A stretch of 64,000 bases of DNA from Zymomonas mobilis (GTDB lineage Bacteria > Pseudomonadota > Alphaproteobacteria > Sphingomonadales > Sphingomonadaceae), in the NCBI RefSeq assembly GCF_006715975.1, contig NZ_VFOF01000001.1:258001-322000 (forward strand), given 5' to 3'. The notes beneath the pieces are model-generated. The model did not search any database, was not told the DNA's origin, and saw nothing but the letters and a program-made list of their open reading frames with translations. This document shows positions 36,865-46,911 of this stretch, piece by piece. Within the stretch, counting starts at the first letter, position 1. The number at the start of each line of letters is the position of its first letter. The position numbers were made by a program, and so were the translations under genes.

Positions 36865-38219
36865 TTCTTTTTCTTTTTTTCTAACGCCTGACGAGCGGTT
36901 ACGGCGATATCATTGGCACGACGCCATTCGGTGCTATTCGGATCGAGGCCTTTTAACGCAACGTCAGCCGCATCCATTGCCAAGGTTGTTTGTCCGCTGA
37001 GGCTGTAGCGTTCGGCCGTTGCGAGATTCATACGCGCCACATCACCTTCACGATCGTAAATTATGCCGAGGACAAACCATGCCAAAGGATTATCTTCTTC
37101 CCGATCAACGGCAAGCGTCAGGACTTTTTTAGCTTCAGCATAATTGGCAGGATCTTCAGTGGCCATCAATGCATGACCAAAAGAGGCAGCGATAAGAGGC
37201 GACTGTGAAATTTCGGTGGCTTCCCTGTAAGGGGCTAATGCCTCATCAGGATGGCCGGATTCAAGTAAAATCTGGCCTTTTAGCTCTAGAAAATAAGGGT
37301 CTTTCGGGATGAGGGTGAGCAGTTTTTGCACTTCATCCATTGACTGGGTAAAATAGGATAAGCGATGCCATGCATAAGCACGGGCATAAAGATCAGGGAT
37401 ATTATGGGGATCATCCGGATAGGATTTTAGCACCTCATTCGGGTCAGAAATATAACCGATAAGCTTGGCTCTGACGCGAAGGAAAGCTTGTTGTAGCTGT
37501 GGGTCGATGGGGCGGTTCCATGAAGGCAGATTTTCGAGATCGCCCCGCAGCATCATTTCACGATCGGCAGTCATGGGATGGTCGCCTGCAAAACTGCCAT
37601 CGGAATCCGCCGACATAGAACGATATTCCAGCTTTCTGATCTTGCCGAAAAATTCAAGCAGTCCATGGCCGGAAATATCCGCGCGTTTCAGGAATTTTAC
37701 CGCTGCTGCATCGGCGCTGGCTTCCTGTGTGCGGGTATAGCTGAGATAATGCTGGACAGCGACCTGACTGCCGATGCCGCCCAGCATGGTACCAATGACA
37801 CCTGCGGCTGGAACAATGGCCGAGAGAGGTACCAAAACGGCTTGTAGCAGCATGGCAGCCAAGCTTATGCGTCCAGCTTCGTTAATACCGGCAGTGTTGA
37901 CGACATGGCCAGCCGTGACATGTCCTAATTCATGCGCCACCACGCCTTGAATCTGGTTAATATTATCCGCAGCCATGATTGTGCCGGAATTAATAAAAAC
38001 CATCTGTCCGCCTGCAACGAAGGCGTTGATTTCGGAATCATTGACGATCAGGATTTTGACATCCCGTAATCCGGTTGCGGCAACAAGGGGAGACAATGCC
38101 TTTTTTAAAAGGGCATCGGTTTCAGCATCTTGGAGAATTTCCTGTGCAAAGGCCGCAGATTGAATCAGCGTAAAGCTGACCATGAGACAAGATATGAAGA
38201 GCCAGAAGCGGCGTATCAT
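36861..38219 (-). CDS. Periplasmic M48-family metalloprotease with TPR repeats (BepA-like)
   Basis: 452-aa protein with a Sec signal (FWLFISCLMVSFTLIQSAAFA). The peptidase domain has the zinc motif HELGH in VVAHELGHVTAGH, and the downstream zinc ligand Glu is in TRTQEASADAAAVKF. The C-terminal half consists of tetratricopeptide-like helical repeats (ARAYAWHRLSYFTQSMDE, LKGQILLESGHPDEALAPY). E. coli BepA of the same architecture degrades stalled outer-membrane assembly substrates and helps LptD maturation. Coupling to a DsbA-like gene fits a role in envelope protein quality control. Confidence 0.92.
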   Translation of the reverse strand: MIRRFWLFISCLMVSFTLIQSAAFAQEILQDAETDALLKKALSPLVAATGLRDVKILIVNDSEINAFVAGGQMVFINSGTIMAADNINQIQGVVAHELGHVTAGHVVNTAGINEAGRISLAAMLLQAVLVPLSAIVPAAGVIGTMLGGIGSQVAVQHYLSYTRTQEASADAAAVKFLKRADISGHGLLEFFGKIRKLEYRSMSADSDGSFAGDHPMTADREMMLRGDLENLPSWNRPIDPQLQQAFLRVRAKLIGYISDPNEVLKSYPDDPHNIPDLYARAYAWHRLSYFTQSMDEVQKLLTLIPKDPYFLELKGQILLESGHPDEALAPYREATEISQSPLIAASFGHALMATEDPANYAEAKKVLTLAVDREEDNPLAWFVLGIIYDREGDVARMNLATAERYSLSGQTTLAMDAADVALKGLDPNSTEWRRANDIAVTARQALEKKKKK

Positions 38220-38510
38220 GAAAAAAACGGAACCCTGATAGCTAAAAAAACAGATTCTACACCCAGATATAAGCGCTTATTCATAAGATAACGACCGGAA
38301 TGGATAAAAGTTTGATAAATATTTTTTATAAATTCCGATAGTGACTTATTACTTTGCTTAATAAATTTCTAATGATGATATCTATAGTAATTTAAAATTA
38401 ATTTTCAAATTTTTTGCAAATGCTATTCTGTTTTTTGATTAATTAACAATATTTTTAGTTTTTCTTTTTGTTTTTTTATTAGCAAAAAGATGTTTTTATT
38501 ATGGGTATGA
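38220..38510. other. AT-rich promoter region of the M48 protease gene
   Basis: About 290 bp with no gene. It is very AT-rich (poly-T runs around 38420-38500) and holds nothing else that I can support. Confidence 0.5.
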
Positions 38511-38544
38511 ACAAAAAGAGCAGGGTGGTGATGCCCTGCTCTTT
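38511..38544 (-). terminator. Rho-independent terminator of rne
   Basis: On the minus strand AAAGAGCAGGG pairs with CCCTGCTCTTT (38515-38525 with 38534-38544) and is followed by TTTTTGTT. Confidence 0.85.
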
Positions 38545-38565
38545 ATTCAGACCATAAAAATGGTT

Positions 38566-41295
38566 TTATTCACCGAATGTCCGTTGCCACCAACCACGAC
38601 GAGGTGCCGGTTTTACAGCATCACCGCTGGTATCGGTTGCGGCTGTATTATCCGGCGCTTTGACCATGGGAGCAGCTGCCGGTTTTTCTTCGACTTTCTC
38701 AACCGCTTTGGGTTCAGCCGCTTTTACCTCTGGCTGTGCTTCGCTGCTTGCTTCGGCTTTTTTCGCAGCGGCTGTCTTGGATGATCTTGTCCGTCTTTTG
38801 GCCGGACGTTTGACTTCCGTTTCAGCTTCAGGGGTTTCAGAATTTTCGGCCTCTACATCGGCTTTCGGTTCCGGTTTTTTACGACGGGTTGTCGTTGTCC
38901 GTTTTCTGACCCGTTTCGGCTTGGTTTCTTCTGCCTTTTCATTTTCAGCAGGAGCGGGTTCAGCGGCCTTAACTGCCATTTCGGTAACCGGTGCTTCGTT
39001 TTTCACTTCAGCGACGGTTACTTCGGTCGGAGCAACTTCTTCATGAAGCACGGCTGGAGTCTGATAGCTTTCATTTTCCAGCTTGGGTGATCTTGCACGA
39101 GGACGGCGTCTTGTCCGATTTGTGCGGGCGCTTTTGGCTTCGCCATCAGCGGCTTCCTCAACCGAAAAGGCCGTCTCTTCGGTTTCTGGGGCGACCAATG
39201 CCTTTGGAGCATCATAGTGGTTACCAGCGATAGCCGTGCTGTCGTTCGCGGGTGCCTTTTCCGAAGATTCAGAACCGAGCATCAACGGCTTTTCAGCGAC
39301 ATTGTCGCTGTTACGACGACGACCACCCCGTCTGCCACGCCGACTGCGGCGGTTCCGGCGGCTATGTTCGCTATCGTCTTCGTGACCAGTGGTTTCTTCT
39401 TCGGCTTCAGGGAATGCCTGCAAAGCTTCCTTCGGTTCGATCCGACGGTTATCCTGAATGGCAACCTCGTTATTATAGCTCGAATTGCGTCGAGCCATAT
39501 TCTGGCGATGATTGCGACGGAAAGGCGCTTCTATGACTTCTTCAGCCTCGATTTCTTCAATCTCTGGCTCTTCTTCATAGTCGTCGATTTCATCCGGTGA
39601 AGAGGATGACGTTGGCAAAGGTGGCGGCAGCATCAAGCCGTGGCTGGGTGGAGGTCCAGCAGATTCGACCGATATCTGATTGTTTCCACGGAGCGGATCG
39701 CCGTCAATAAGAACGGTGACGCCATAAAGGGTTTCAATGCTACCCAATTCTTTCCGTTTTTTATTGAGAACATAAATAGCAGAATCGAGCGATGTCAGAA
39801 CGTGAATCTGGCTGCCATTGCCACGGGAGGCTTCGTCTTCGATCATCCGCAAGGCCATCAGTCCAGCAGAAGGCGTCGTCAGCATCAAGCCAGAACCCTG
39901 ACAATGTGGGCAAGGGACGGTTGAAGCCTCGAGCATACCGGTTCTTAACCGCTGGCGGCTCATTTCCATCAGACCAAAACTTGAAATATGGCCGACCTGA
40001 ATACGGGCGCGGTCATGTTTCAGGGCGTCTTTCATCGCCTTTTCAACGCGGCGGACATTGGAATTGGATTCCATGTCGATAAAATCGATGACGACCAATC
40101 CGGCCATATCACGCAATCTGAGCTGTCTTGCGATTTCCGCCGCTGCTTCCAGATTGGTAGCCGTTGCCGTTTGTTCGATATTATGTTCGCGGGTGGAGCG
40201 TCCCGAGTTAATATCAATCGAAACCAAGGCTTCGGTCGGGTTGATAACCAGATAACCGCCCGATTTTAACTGAACGATAGGCTGATACATCGCATTCAGC
40301 TGAGCTTCGACGCCAAATCGTTGGAACAACGGTGCCGGATCAGCATAAGGATGCACTTTCCGGACATGGCTTGGCATCAGCAACTTCATGAAATTGCGCG
40401 CTGCCCGATAGCCGTCGTCACCTTCGACCAGAATTTCGTCGATTTCACGGCTGTAGATATCGCGGATAGCCCGCTTTACCAGATCGCTGTCACCGTAGAT
40501 AAGGGCCGGCGCTTGGGAAAGTAGGGTTTTATCGCGGATTTCATCCCATAAGCGGGCAAGGTAATCGAAATCGCGTTTTATTTCGGTTTTTGTCCGCTGC
40601 AATCCGGCTGTTCTGACGATGCAGCCCATTGAGCTCGGCAGATTAAGTTCTGCCATGATGGTCTTTAATCTTTTACGATCGGCCAGATTAGAAATTTTGC
40701 GGGAAATACCGCCACCATTACTGGTATTGGGCATTAAAACACAATAGCGACCGGCCAAAGACAGATAAGTCGTAAGGGCGGCACCCTTGTTACCGCGTTC
40801 TTCTTTTACGACCTGAACCAGCAATACCTGCCGCCGACGGATGACATCCTGAATCCGATAATGATGCCGCCCGAAGTGACGCCGACGGCTTCTCAGATTT
40901 TCGAGGCTATCGTCATTGGCGTCATTACGGATCGTTTCGGAATCCGACAGTTCTTCATTGTCGTCTTCGTCTTCGCTTTCCTGCTGTCTGTTGTGATGCG
41001 CGGAATATTCTTCTTCTTCACGAAGAAGGGCTTCGCGGTCTTCCCGAGGAATTTGATAATAGTCGGGGTGAATTTCAGAAAAAGCGAGGAAACCCTGACG
41101 ATTGCCACCATAATCGACGAAAGCAGCCTGTAGAGAAGGTTCTACACGGGTAACTTTTGCCAGATAGATATTGCCTTTTAATTGGCGACGGTCAGCCGAT
41201 TCAAAATCAAATTCTTCAATACGGTTTCCTTTGATGACGGCGACCCGGGTTTCTTCCCGGTGACGGGCGTCAATCAACATTTTAGTAAGAGTCAT
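38566..41295 (-). CDS. rne: Ribonuclease E
   Basis: 909-aa endoribonuclease that scaffolds the RNA degradosome. The N-terminal catalytic half has the S1 domain split by an acidic insertion (GNIYLAKVTRVEPSLQAAFVDYGG, then the D/E-rich stretch of residues 95-125). The RNase H-like and 5'-sensor regions follow. The DNase I-like catalytic Asp segments are EALVSIDINSGRST and LVVIDFIDM, and the Zn-link is in CPHCQGSGL. The C-terminal half is disordered, with Arg-rich (RRNRRSRRGRRGGRRR) and Lys/Glu/Ala-rich blocks that bind RNA and partners. It has a long structured leader. Confidence 0.95.
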   Translation of the reverse strand: MTLTKMLIDARHREETRVAVIKGNRIEEFDFESADRRQLKGNIYLAKVTRVEPSLQAAFVDYGGNRQGFLAFSEIHPDYYQIPREDREALLREEEEYSAHHNRQQESEDEDDNEELSDSETIRNDANDDSLENLRSRRRHFGRHHYRIQDVIRRRQVLLVQVVKEERGNKGAALTTYLSLAGRYCVLMPNTSNGGGISRKISNLADRKRLKTIMAELNLPSSMGCIVRTAGLQRTKTEIKRDFDYLARLWDEIRDKTLLSQAPALIYGDSDLVKRAIRDIYSREIDEILVEGDDGYRAARNFMKLLMPSHVRKVHPYADPAPLFQRFGVEAQLNAMYQPIVQLKSGGYLVINPTEALVSIDINSGRSTREHNIEQTATATNLEAAAEIARQLRLRDMAGLVVIDFIDMESNSNVRRVEKAMKDALKHDRARIQVGHISSFGLMEMSRQRLRTGMLEASTVPCPHCQGSGLMLTTPSAGLMALRMIEDEASRGNGSQIHVLTSLDSAIYVLNKKRKELGSIETLYGVTVLIDGDPLRGNNQISVESAGPPPSHGLMLPPPLPTSSSSPDEIDDYEEEPEIEEIEAEEVIEAPFRRNHRQNMARRNSSYNNEVAIQDNRRIEPKEALQAFPEAEEETTGHEDDSEHSRRNRRSRRGRRGGRRRNSDNVAEKPLMLGSESSEKAPANDSTAIAGNHYDAPKALVAPETEETAFSVEEAADGEAKSARTNRTRRRPRARSPKLENESYQTPAVLHEEVAPTEVTVAEVKNEAPVTEMAVKAAEPAPAENEKAEETKPKRVRKRTTTTRRKKPEPKADVEAENSETPEAETEVKRPAKRRTRSSKTAAAKKAEASSEAQPEVKAAEPKAVEKVEEKPAAAPMVKAPDNTAATDTSGDAVKPAPRRGWWQRTFGE

Positions 41296-41580
41296 TCAAA
41301 AATCTCCGTCGCGCTGCACAATTATTTAGTAATAAAGGGCGCGCGAGTAATAATAATATATCTAAAAACAGTGTCGTAATCTGGGAAACAGGATCTAGCG
41401 CTGACCTTGTGGTCAGCCATGAACAACAGCACTGAGAGGCCGCGCGGCTATCATCGGCGCTGTAACAAGCGCGGAGTGTGGTAGCTGCAGCGGGCCCTGC
41501 CTTATCGGAATGGGGCAGGCTTAAAACAGCGGCGTGCATCTATGCTTTCAATCCGGAAACACAAATAGATATGGTTAAAT
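41296..41580 (-). promoter_or_regulatory. Structured GC-rich 5' leader of rne
   Basis: A GC-rich island in otherwise AT-rich DNA, directly upstream of the rne ATG. On the minus strand it holds a hairpin CCTGCC...GGCAGG, another GCTGACC-ACAA-GGTCAGC, and GC-rich segments near the ATG (TCGCGCGCCC, GCAGCGCGACGG). RNase E commonly limits its own synthesis by cleaving its leader, and this region has the right position and structure for that. The divergent amidase gene lies 247 bp further on. Confidence 0.5.
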
Positions 41581-41826
41581 AAAATTGTAAACGCGAGAGG
41601 CAGAAGCGATTCCGGTTTTTTCGAACCAAATTTTTCCTGTTCTCTTCATTGATTCGCTACCATCGCTTTACGCCAGACGCAATGGTCGCTTTTCAACTTA
41701 GGGAAGGAGCTTATCCTTTATGGGGAGAAATATAAATATCAATAGCTTGCGCTATGAAGATGTTTTTTTAAAAATCGTTGTTTTTCTGGCTGGTCACAGT
41801 CCTTCTAACAAGGGTAATCGGTTAAA
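41581..41826 (+). promoter_or_regulatory. Upstream region of the amidase gene
   Basis: 246 bp between the GC-rich rne leader and the amidase start, with no gene. AAGGGTAAT near 41812 could serve as a weak ribosome-binding site. Promoters for both divergent transcripts are expected here; I cannot place them firmly. Confidence 0.35.
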
Positions 41827-42822
41827 ATGGCGCATCCGAAAAGAAAAAAGACCCTTTTTTACAGATGGTGGGCTGTGATTGTTAAATATCTTGAAGATAT
41901 TGCAAAGGATTTTAAGCTGAAATTTTTTAGGAAAAAACAGTTTAGTCTGATTATCTTTTTTCTGTTTTTTGTATCTGACGGGGCTTTTGCTGCCGTGATG
42001 CCTATGGCGAAAGCGGTTCGGATACCGATTGCCCGTGAATCATCCCCTGCTATTTCAAGTCTGCCGCATATATACGGGGCGCGTGTTTCTGGTCGACCTT
42101 TGGTTTTGATTGATCCCGGTCATGGAGGACATGATCCCGGCTCGTCTTCTCGCGATGGTCGCCTTCATGAAAAAGATGTGACCTTGGCAATCGGCTTGGC
42201 TATTCGTGATGCGCTGATCAAGTCGGGGCGGGTGCGGGTTGCTTTGACCCGTGAAGATGATCATTTTTTGCCTTTGGTTTCCCGTCGAGAAATCGGGCGG
42301 CGAATGAATGCTGATTTATTTATTTCTGTTCATGCGGATAGTGCGGCGGCGGGCAATCCGCATGGGGCGACGATTTATACCTTGTCAGAGGTGGCGTCTG
42401 ATAAAATTGCCGCGCGCCTAGCGGCGAGAGAAAATCAGGTCGATATTTCGGGTTCAAGAGAGCTTAGAAACCAAAATAGCGAAGTAAAATCCATTCTTTA
42501 CGATCTGACCCGTCGTGAAACGATGAATGCCTCTGTGTCTTTTGCGTCGCTTTTACAAAGAGAATTGCAGGGTCGAATCCCTTTTCGTAGTCATTATCAT
42601 CGCTTTGCAGGCTTTGTCGTTTTAAAAGCACCGGATGTGCCTTCTGTTCTTATGGAGACCGGTTATATTTCCAATCCGGCCGAGGCCGCGCAGCTTTTTT
42701 CCCGTGGATATCGGGAAAATTTGGCTTTGGGGGTTCGTCGGGCGATTGAAATTTATTTTGCCCGCCGCTTGGCACGTCTGGCGGAAAGATCCGATTTAAA
42801 ATCGGACAGGCAGAAAAAATAA
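41827..42822 (+). CDS. N-acetylmuramoyl-L-alanine amidase (Amidase_3, AmiC type)
   Basis: 331-aa zinc amidase that removes peptides from peptidoglycan during septum splitting. After a basic start and a membrane or signal segment (FSLIIFFLFFVSDGAFA) comes the catalytic domain. It shows VLIDPGHGGHDPGSSSRDG (Zn His), the Glu/His segments of the fold (LFISVHADSA with Zn His) and VLMETGYISNPAEA with the catalytic Glu. There is no AMIN domain, so septal targeting is unclear. A 50-codon frame and the PBP1A gene follow on the same strand. Confidence 0.92.
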   Translation: MAHPKRKKTLFYRWWAVIVKYLEDIAKDFKLKFFRKKQFSLIIFFLFFVSDGAFAAVMPMAKAVRIPIARESSPAISSLPHIYGARVSGRPLVLIDPGHGGHDPGSSSRDGRLHEKDVTLAIGLAIRDALIKSGRVRVALTREDDHFLPLVSRREIGRRMNADLFISVHADSAAAGNPHGATIYTLSEVASDKIAARLAARENQVDISGSRELRNQNSEVKSILYDLTRRETMNASVSFASLLQRELQGRIPFRSHYHRFAGFVVLKAPDVPSVLMETGYISNPAEAAQLFSRGYRENLALGVRRAIEIYFARRLARLAERSDLKSDRQKK

Positions 42823-42910
42823 CGACAGGAAAAATAAAACGATAATATCAAATATGGTCTAAAAAACAGTTTTTTCTATGTCGTTTTTAAAATAAGGTAA
42901 ACGGGCGGAT

Positions 42911-43063
42911 ATGGCAGATACCAACAGCAACAAAGAAATAGATAGTCGATATTATCTTTTGTTGAAAAAGGTTTTTGCTTCTTTCTGGCTGGGATATTAT
43001 TTTCATTTTTCTGAAAAGATATATCTGAATATTGTGCCTCATCAGGAATTTAATAATGTCTGA
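42911..43063 (+). CDS. Possible 50-aa small protein overlapping mrcA
   Basis: A 50-codon frame (ATG 42911, TGA 43061-43063). It is a hydrophilic start (MADTNSNKEIDSRYYLLLKK) followed by an aromatic amphipathic stretch (VFASFWLGYYFHFSEKIYL). AAGG lies about 15 nt upstream, which is a weak start signal. Its 3' end overlaps the mrcA start by 8 bp in another frame, an arrangement typical of translational coupling. I do not recognise the protein. It may be a real small gene or a chance frame in the mrcA leader. Confidence 0.35.
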   Translation: MADTNSNKEIDSRYYLLLKKVFASFWLGYYFHFSEKIYLNIVPHQEFNNV

Positions 43064-45626
43064 ACCCCTGATAACGGGGGGGATAACATTTAATCATAAA
43101 GACCAGAAACCACGCATTATGTCTTTGAAACGATTTTGGCATGGGAAAATTCTGCGATCTTTTTTTCTGCTATTTATTGTTGGCTGTTCTTTTTCGGGCT
43201 TTTTATTCTGGCGGTATTTTATCAAGGATTTGCCATCGGTCGAAATGCTTGCCGACTATCATTTGCCTTTGCCTGCGGTTGTGCGCGACGGGAACGGGAT
43301 GCCGTTTGGTCATTTTGTCCGCGAACACCGAGAAAAGCTCAATTACGAAGATTTTCCTCCGGTGGTTATTCAGGCGTTTCTGTCCGCTGAGGATAAATCA
43401 TTTTTTTCACATCACGGGATTAACGGAACGGCTTTTTTAAAAGCGGTCTACGAATATTTTACCAAAATGGGCAGCGGTGAGCGCGCGCATGGCGGTTCAA
43501 CTATTACCCAGCAGGTGGCAAAAAATCTTCTTGTGGGGGACGAATATTCGCCTAGTCGAAAGGTTAAGGAAGCTATTCTGGCTTTTCAGATCGAGCATCT
43601 TTTGAATAAGCGCCAGATTTTAGAAATTTACCTCAATCAGATTTTTCTGGGACGGAATGCTTATGGCGTCAGTGCGGCGGCCAAAGCCTATTTTGGTAAA
43701 AATGTAAAAGAGCTTTCTTTGCCGGAATCCGCATTTTTGGCGATTTTGCCAAAAGCGCCCTCCAATTACACGCCTGAACGTTATATGGAGCGTGCCTTGG
43801 GACGGCGCGCCTATGTGTTGCATCAGATGATGTTGAATGGATATATTTCGGCGGCGCAATATACAGCGGCTAGCCACACGCCTTTAGGGGTTATCAAACC
43901 GCATCTTGTCGCGAAGCCACCGGTCAAAGGCGGTTATTTTCTGGAAGAAGTGAGACGAGAATTGATTAGCCGTTTTGGTGAAACCACCAAAGATGGCGAA
44001 AATAATGTCTATTCCGGCGGATTATGGGTCAGAACCTCTTTTGATCCGGTTATTCAGGATTCCGCAGAAACAGCTTTGCGAGATGGTTTTGTCCGTTTCG
44101 AACGAGATCATGGCTGGAATGGTCGTGTCGGAAATATTGATCCAGAAGAAGGTTGGCAGGAGCGATTGATTGCAGCGGATATCGGCACAGGATATGCCGA
44201 TTGGTATGCCGCCGTTGTTCTTGAAAAAGAAAATACCCGTGCCAAAATTGGCTTTGCTGATGGACAGGAGGATTTTCTTTATCCTTGGGGGGCGGCGATG
44301 CCCCGTCATGATACCGAGACTTCGGCATGGCGATTTATTCATGCCGGTGACATTATCATCGTTAAGAAAATCGATAATTTTTGGATATTGCGTAGTTTGC
44401 CTTCTGTTTCTGGCGGTATGGTCGTTGAAGATCCGCATACGGGTCGTGTATTGGCGATGCAGGGCGGATTTGATTACCGAAACGGTGATTTTAACCGCGC
44501 AACCCAAGCAGAAAGACAGCCCGGTTCAACCTTCAAGCCTTTTGTTTATGCCGCCGCATTAGATCATGGCATGACACCGGCATCTATTATTGTTGATGGC
44601 CCTTTTTGCGTTTACCAATCCGCTCGTTTGGGCATGAAATGCTTTCGCAATTTTTCCGGTGGATATTCGGGCCCGCAGACTATGCGTTGGGGTGTTGAGC
44701 AATCTCGAAATTTGATGACGGTGAGAGCTGCTGCCCAGACGGGTATGCCGCATATTGTTAAAATGGCTGAAAAAGCCGAGATCAATCCGCCCGGACATCC
44801 GTATCCGGCCGTTTTGGGTATTGCTTTGGGTGCCGGTAATACGACGGTTATGCGTTTGACCAATGGCTATTCGATGTTAGCTAATCAGGGACGGCGATTA
44901 CATCCTTCCTTGATTGACTATGTCCAAGACCGGAATGGTAAGGTCATTTATAAATCGGATGATCGAATATGCACGGGCTGTAACATGCCAGAATGGGATG
45001 GACGGCCTATGCCACGGCCTCATCATACCGCCGAGCAGGCGATCAATCCGATGACTTCCTATCAAATGCTCCATATTCTGGAAGGTGTTGTTCAGCGAGG
45101 AACGGCGGCAAAATTGCGTGATTTAGGACGTCCAATGTTTGGGAAAACGGGTACTTCGACGGGGCCGACCAATGTCTGGTTTGTTGGGGGGTCTGCCGAT
45201 TTGGTGGCTGGTTTATATGTTGGTTATGACCGTCCCCGTTCAATGGGGCATAGTGCGCAGGGGGGAACGGTGGCTGCCCCGATTTTTAAACAATTCGCAC
45301 AGCGAACAATGGTTGATATGCCGGTAAAGCCTTTCCCCGTGGCACCCAATATCCACATGGTGAAGATCGACCGTTATTCCGGCATGCGTATTTATGGGTC
45401 CCCCCCCTTTAATCCGGCTGACCCAATGAGTCCGATTATATGGGAAGCATTCAAGCCGGATAACGAGCCGCATCGGAGTTTTTACCGTCCGGCTGTCGCG
45501 GCACCAGCTGTCAACAATACGGGTGATAATACGCCGCATCCAGATGCAGCGAAGCCTGCACCATCGGCGGCACCGGCCGATCTTCCGCATTCAAATGATA
45601 GCAGTAGCTTGCAGAAGAGAGGCTAA
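43056..45626 (+). CDS. mrcA: Penicillin-binding protein 1A (bifunctional glycosyltransferase/transpeptidase)
   Basis: 856-aa class A PBP. ATG 43056 is preferred (AGGA upstream) over TTG 43032. It has a cytoplasmic tail, then a membrane anchor (ILRSFFLLFIVGCSFSGFLF). The GT51 glycosyltransferase shows FLSAEDKSFFSHHGI, GGSTITQQVAKN and RKVKEAILAFQIE. An OB/linker domain and the transpeptidase follow, with SxxK in PGSTFKPFVYA, SRN in EQSRNLMTV and KTG in FGKTGTSTGPTN. The tail is Pro/Ala-rich. It polymerises and cross-links peptidoglycan. The amidase gene just upstream makes this a wall-remodelling cluster. Confidence 0.95.
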   Translation: MSEPLITGGITFNHKDQKPRIMSLKRFWHGKILRSFFLLFIVGCSFSGFLFWRYFIKDLPSVEMLADYHLPLPAVVRDGNGMPFGHFVREHREKLNYEDFPPVVIQAFLSAEDKSFFSHHGINGTAFLKAVYEYFTKMGSGERAHGGSTITQQVAKNLLVGDEYSPSRKVKEAILAFQIEHLLNKRQILEIYLNQIFLGRNAYGVSAAAKAYFGKNVKELSLPESAFLAILPKAPSNYTPERYMERALGRRAYVLHQMMLNGYISAAQYTAASHTPLGVIKPHLVAKPPVKGGYFLEEVRRELISRFGETTKDGENNVYSGGLWVRTSFDPVIQDSAETALRDGFVRFERDHGWNGRVGNIDPEEGWQERLIAADIGTGYADWYAAVVLEKENTRAKIGFADGQEDFLYPWGAAMPRHDTETSAWRFIHAGDIIIVKKIDNFWILRSLPSVSGGMVVEDPHTGRVLAMQGGFDYRNGDFNRATQAERQPGSTFKPFVYAAALDHGMTPASIIVDGPFCVYQSARLGMKCFRNFSGGYSGPQTMRWGVEQSRNLMTVRAAAQTGMPHIVKMAEKAEINPPGHPYPAVLGIALGAGNTTVMRLTNGYSMLANQGRRLHPSLIDYVQDRNGKVIYKSDDRICTGCNMPEWDGRPMPRPHHTAEQAINPMTSYQMLHILEGVVQRGTAAKLRDLGRPMFGKTGTSTGPTNVWFVGGSADLVAGLYVGYDRPRSMGHSAQGGTVAAPIFKQFAQRTMVDMPVKPFPVAPNIHMVKIDRYSGMRIYGSPPFNPADPMSPIIWEAFKPDNEPHRSFYRPAVAAPAVNNTGDNTPHPDAAKPAPSAAPADLPHSNDSSSLQKRG

Positions 45627-45731
45627 ATCTATTAGAAGCCTAGCTAGTCAGGCTTTTTATCTGATCCGACCATTTTATTTTGACCGGCCTTTTTTTGATA
45701 GGCTGTTTTTCTCATTCAGAAAGGGATGATT

Positions 45732-46859
45732 ATGCGCGCCGAAGCGCAAGCCCATGTCGACCATATCCAAGAATCTTTGGCGCTTCTCAGGCGCTTTCTC
45801 GACTGGGATAGAGCCTTGCGGCGGCTGGATGAACTGAACGCCCGTGTCGAAGATCCTACTTTATGGGATGATGCCCGCGCTGCACAGGAAGTTATGCGCG
45901 AGAGGGGGCGGCTGGATGAATCCATTGCAGCCACCCGTGCTATTGCAACAGAGCTTCAGGAAAATATCGAGCTGATCGAAATGGCGGAAGCCGAAGGCGA
46001 AGAAGAAATGGTGCAAGATGCCATTTCTGCTTTGAAAACTTTGGCGGAGCGCGCTGATCGCGACAAAGTGAAGGCTTTGCTTTCTGGAGAAGCCGACGGC
46101 AACGATACTTATATCGAAGTCAATGCGGGTGCTGGCGGAACGGAAAGTCAGGATTGGGCAGAAATGTTGAGCCGGATGTATCAGCGTTGGGCTGAACGGC
46201 AAGGCTTTAAGGTCGAATTGGTTGACTATCATGCCGGAGAGCAGGCCGGTATCAAATCAGCGACGCTGCTGGTAAAAGGCGAAAGCGCCTATGGTTATGC
46301 CAAAACCGAAAATGGTGTCCATCGTTTAGTGCGGATTTCACCTTTTGATAGTAATGCGCGCCGTCACACGAGCTTTGCTTCGGTTGCAGTTTATCCAGTG
46401 GTCGATGACGATATTGATATCGAGGTTTTAGATAAAGATCTGAAGATTGATACCTATCGTTCATCCGGTGCCGGTGGACAGCATGTGAATACGACGGATT
46501 CTGCTGTTCGTATTACGCATATGCCAACCGGTATTGTGGTTGCCTGCCAGAATCAGCGTTCCCAACATAAGAACCGCGCCGAAGCGATGAAGCAATTAAA
46601 GGCGCGTCTTTATGAGCGTGAATTGCAAATACGTGAAGCTGAAGCCAGTGCTGGCTATGCGGCCAAGAGTGAAATTGGATGGGGACATCAGATCCGCTCT
46701 TATGTCTTGCAGCCGTATCAGCTGGTCAAAGATTTGCGGACAGGTGTTACCTCGACCGCGCCATCCGATGTGCTTGATGGTAATCTGGATGCGTTTATTG
46801 CCGCCGCTTTGGCGCAGCGGATTACGGGCGAGACGGTTGAAGTGGAAGATGTAGAATAG
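45732..46859 (+). CDS. prfB: Peptide chain release factor 2
   Basis: 375-aa RF2, which releases peptides at UGA and UAA. Start ATG 45732 is preferred because AAAGGGA is spaced 6 nt from it; ATG 45726 lies inside that signal. It has a helical N-terminal domain, the codon-recognition motif region [17 protein letters not shown], and the GGQ loop [17 protein letters not shown]. The classical programmed +1 frameshift (an early in-frame TGA after CTT) is absent: the frame reads [13 protein letters not shown] with no stop. Autoregulation by that route is therefore missing here, as in several alphaproteobacteria. Confidence 0.95.
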   Translation: MRAEAQAHVDHIQESLALLRRFLDWDRALRRLDELNARVEDPTLWDDARAAQEVMRERGRLDESIAATRAIATELQENIELIEMAEAEGEEEMVQDAISALKTLAERADRDKVKALLSGEADGNDTYIEVNAGAGGTESQDWAEMLSRMYQRWAERQGFKVELVDYHAGEQAGIKSATLLVKGESAYGYAKTENGVHRLVRISPFDSNARRHTSFASVAVYPVVDDDIDIEVLDKDLKIDTYRSSGAGGQHVNTTDSAVRITHMPTGIVVACQNQRSQHKNRAEAMKQLKARLYERELQIREAEASAGYAAKSEIGWGHQIRSYVLQPYQLVKDLRTGVTSTAPSDVLDGNLDAFIAAALAQRITGETVEVEDVE

Positions 46860-46874
46860 AGAACAGAAGTTTTG

Positions 46875-46898
46875 ATAGCGGTTGGCATTAACCGCTAT
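46875..46898. terminator. Hairpin between convergent prfB and lexA
   Basis: ATAGCGGTT (46875-46883) and AACCGCTAT (46890-46898) form a perfect 9-bp stem 15 bp after prfB and 13 bp after lexA. U-runs are poor on both sides. Confidence 0.5.
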
Positions 46899-46911
46899 TA
46901 AAAAGATTTGC

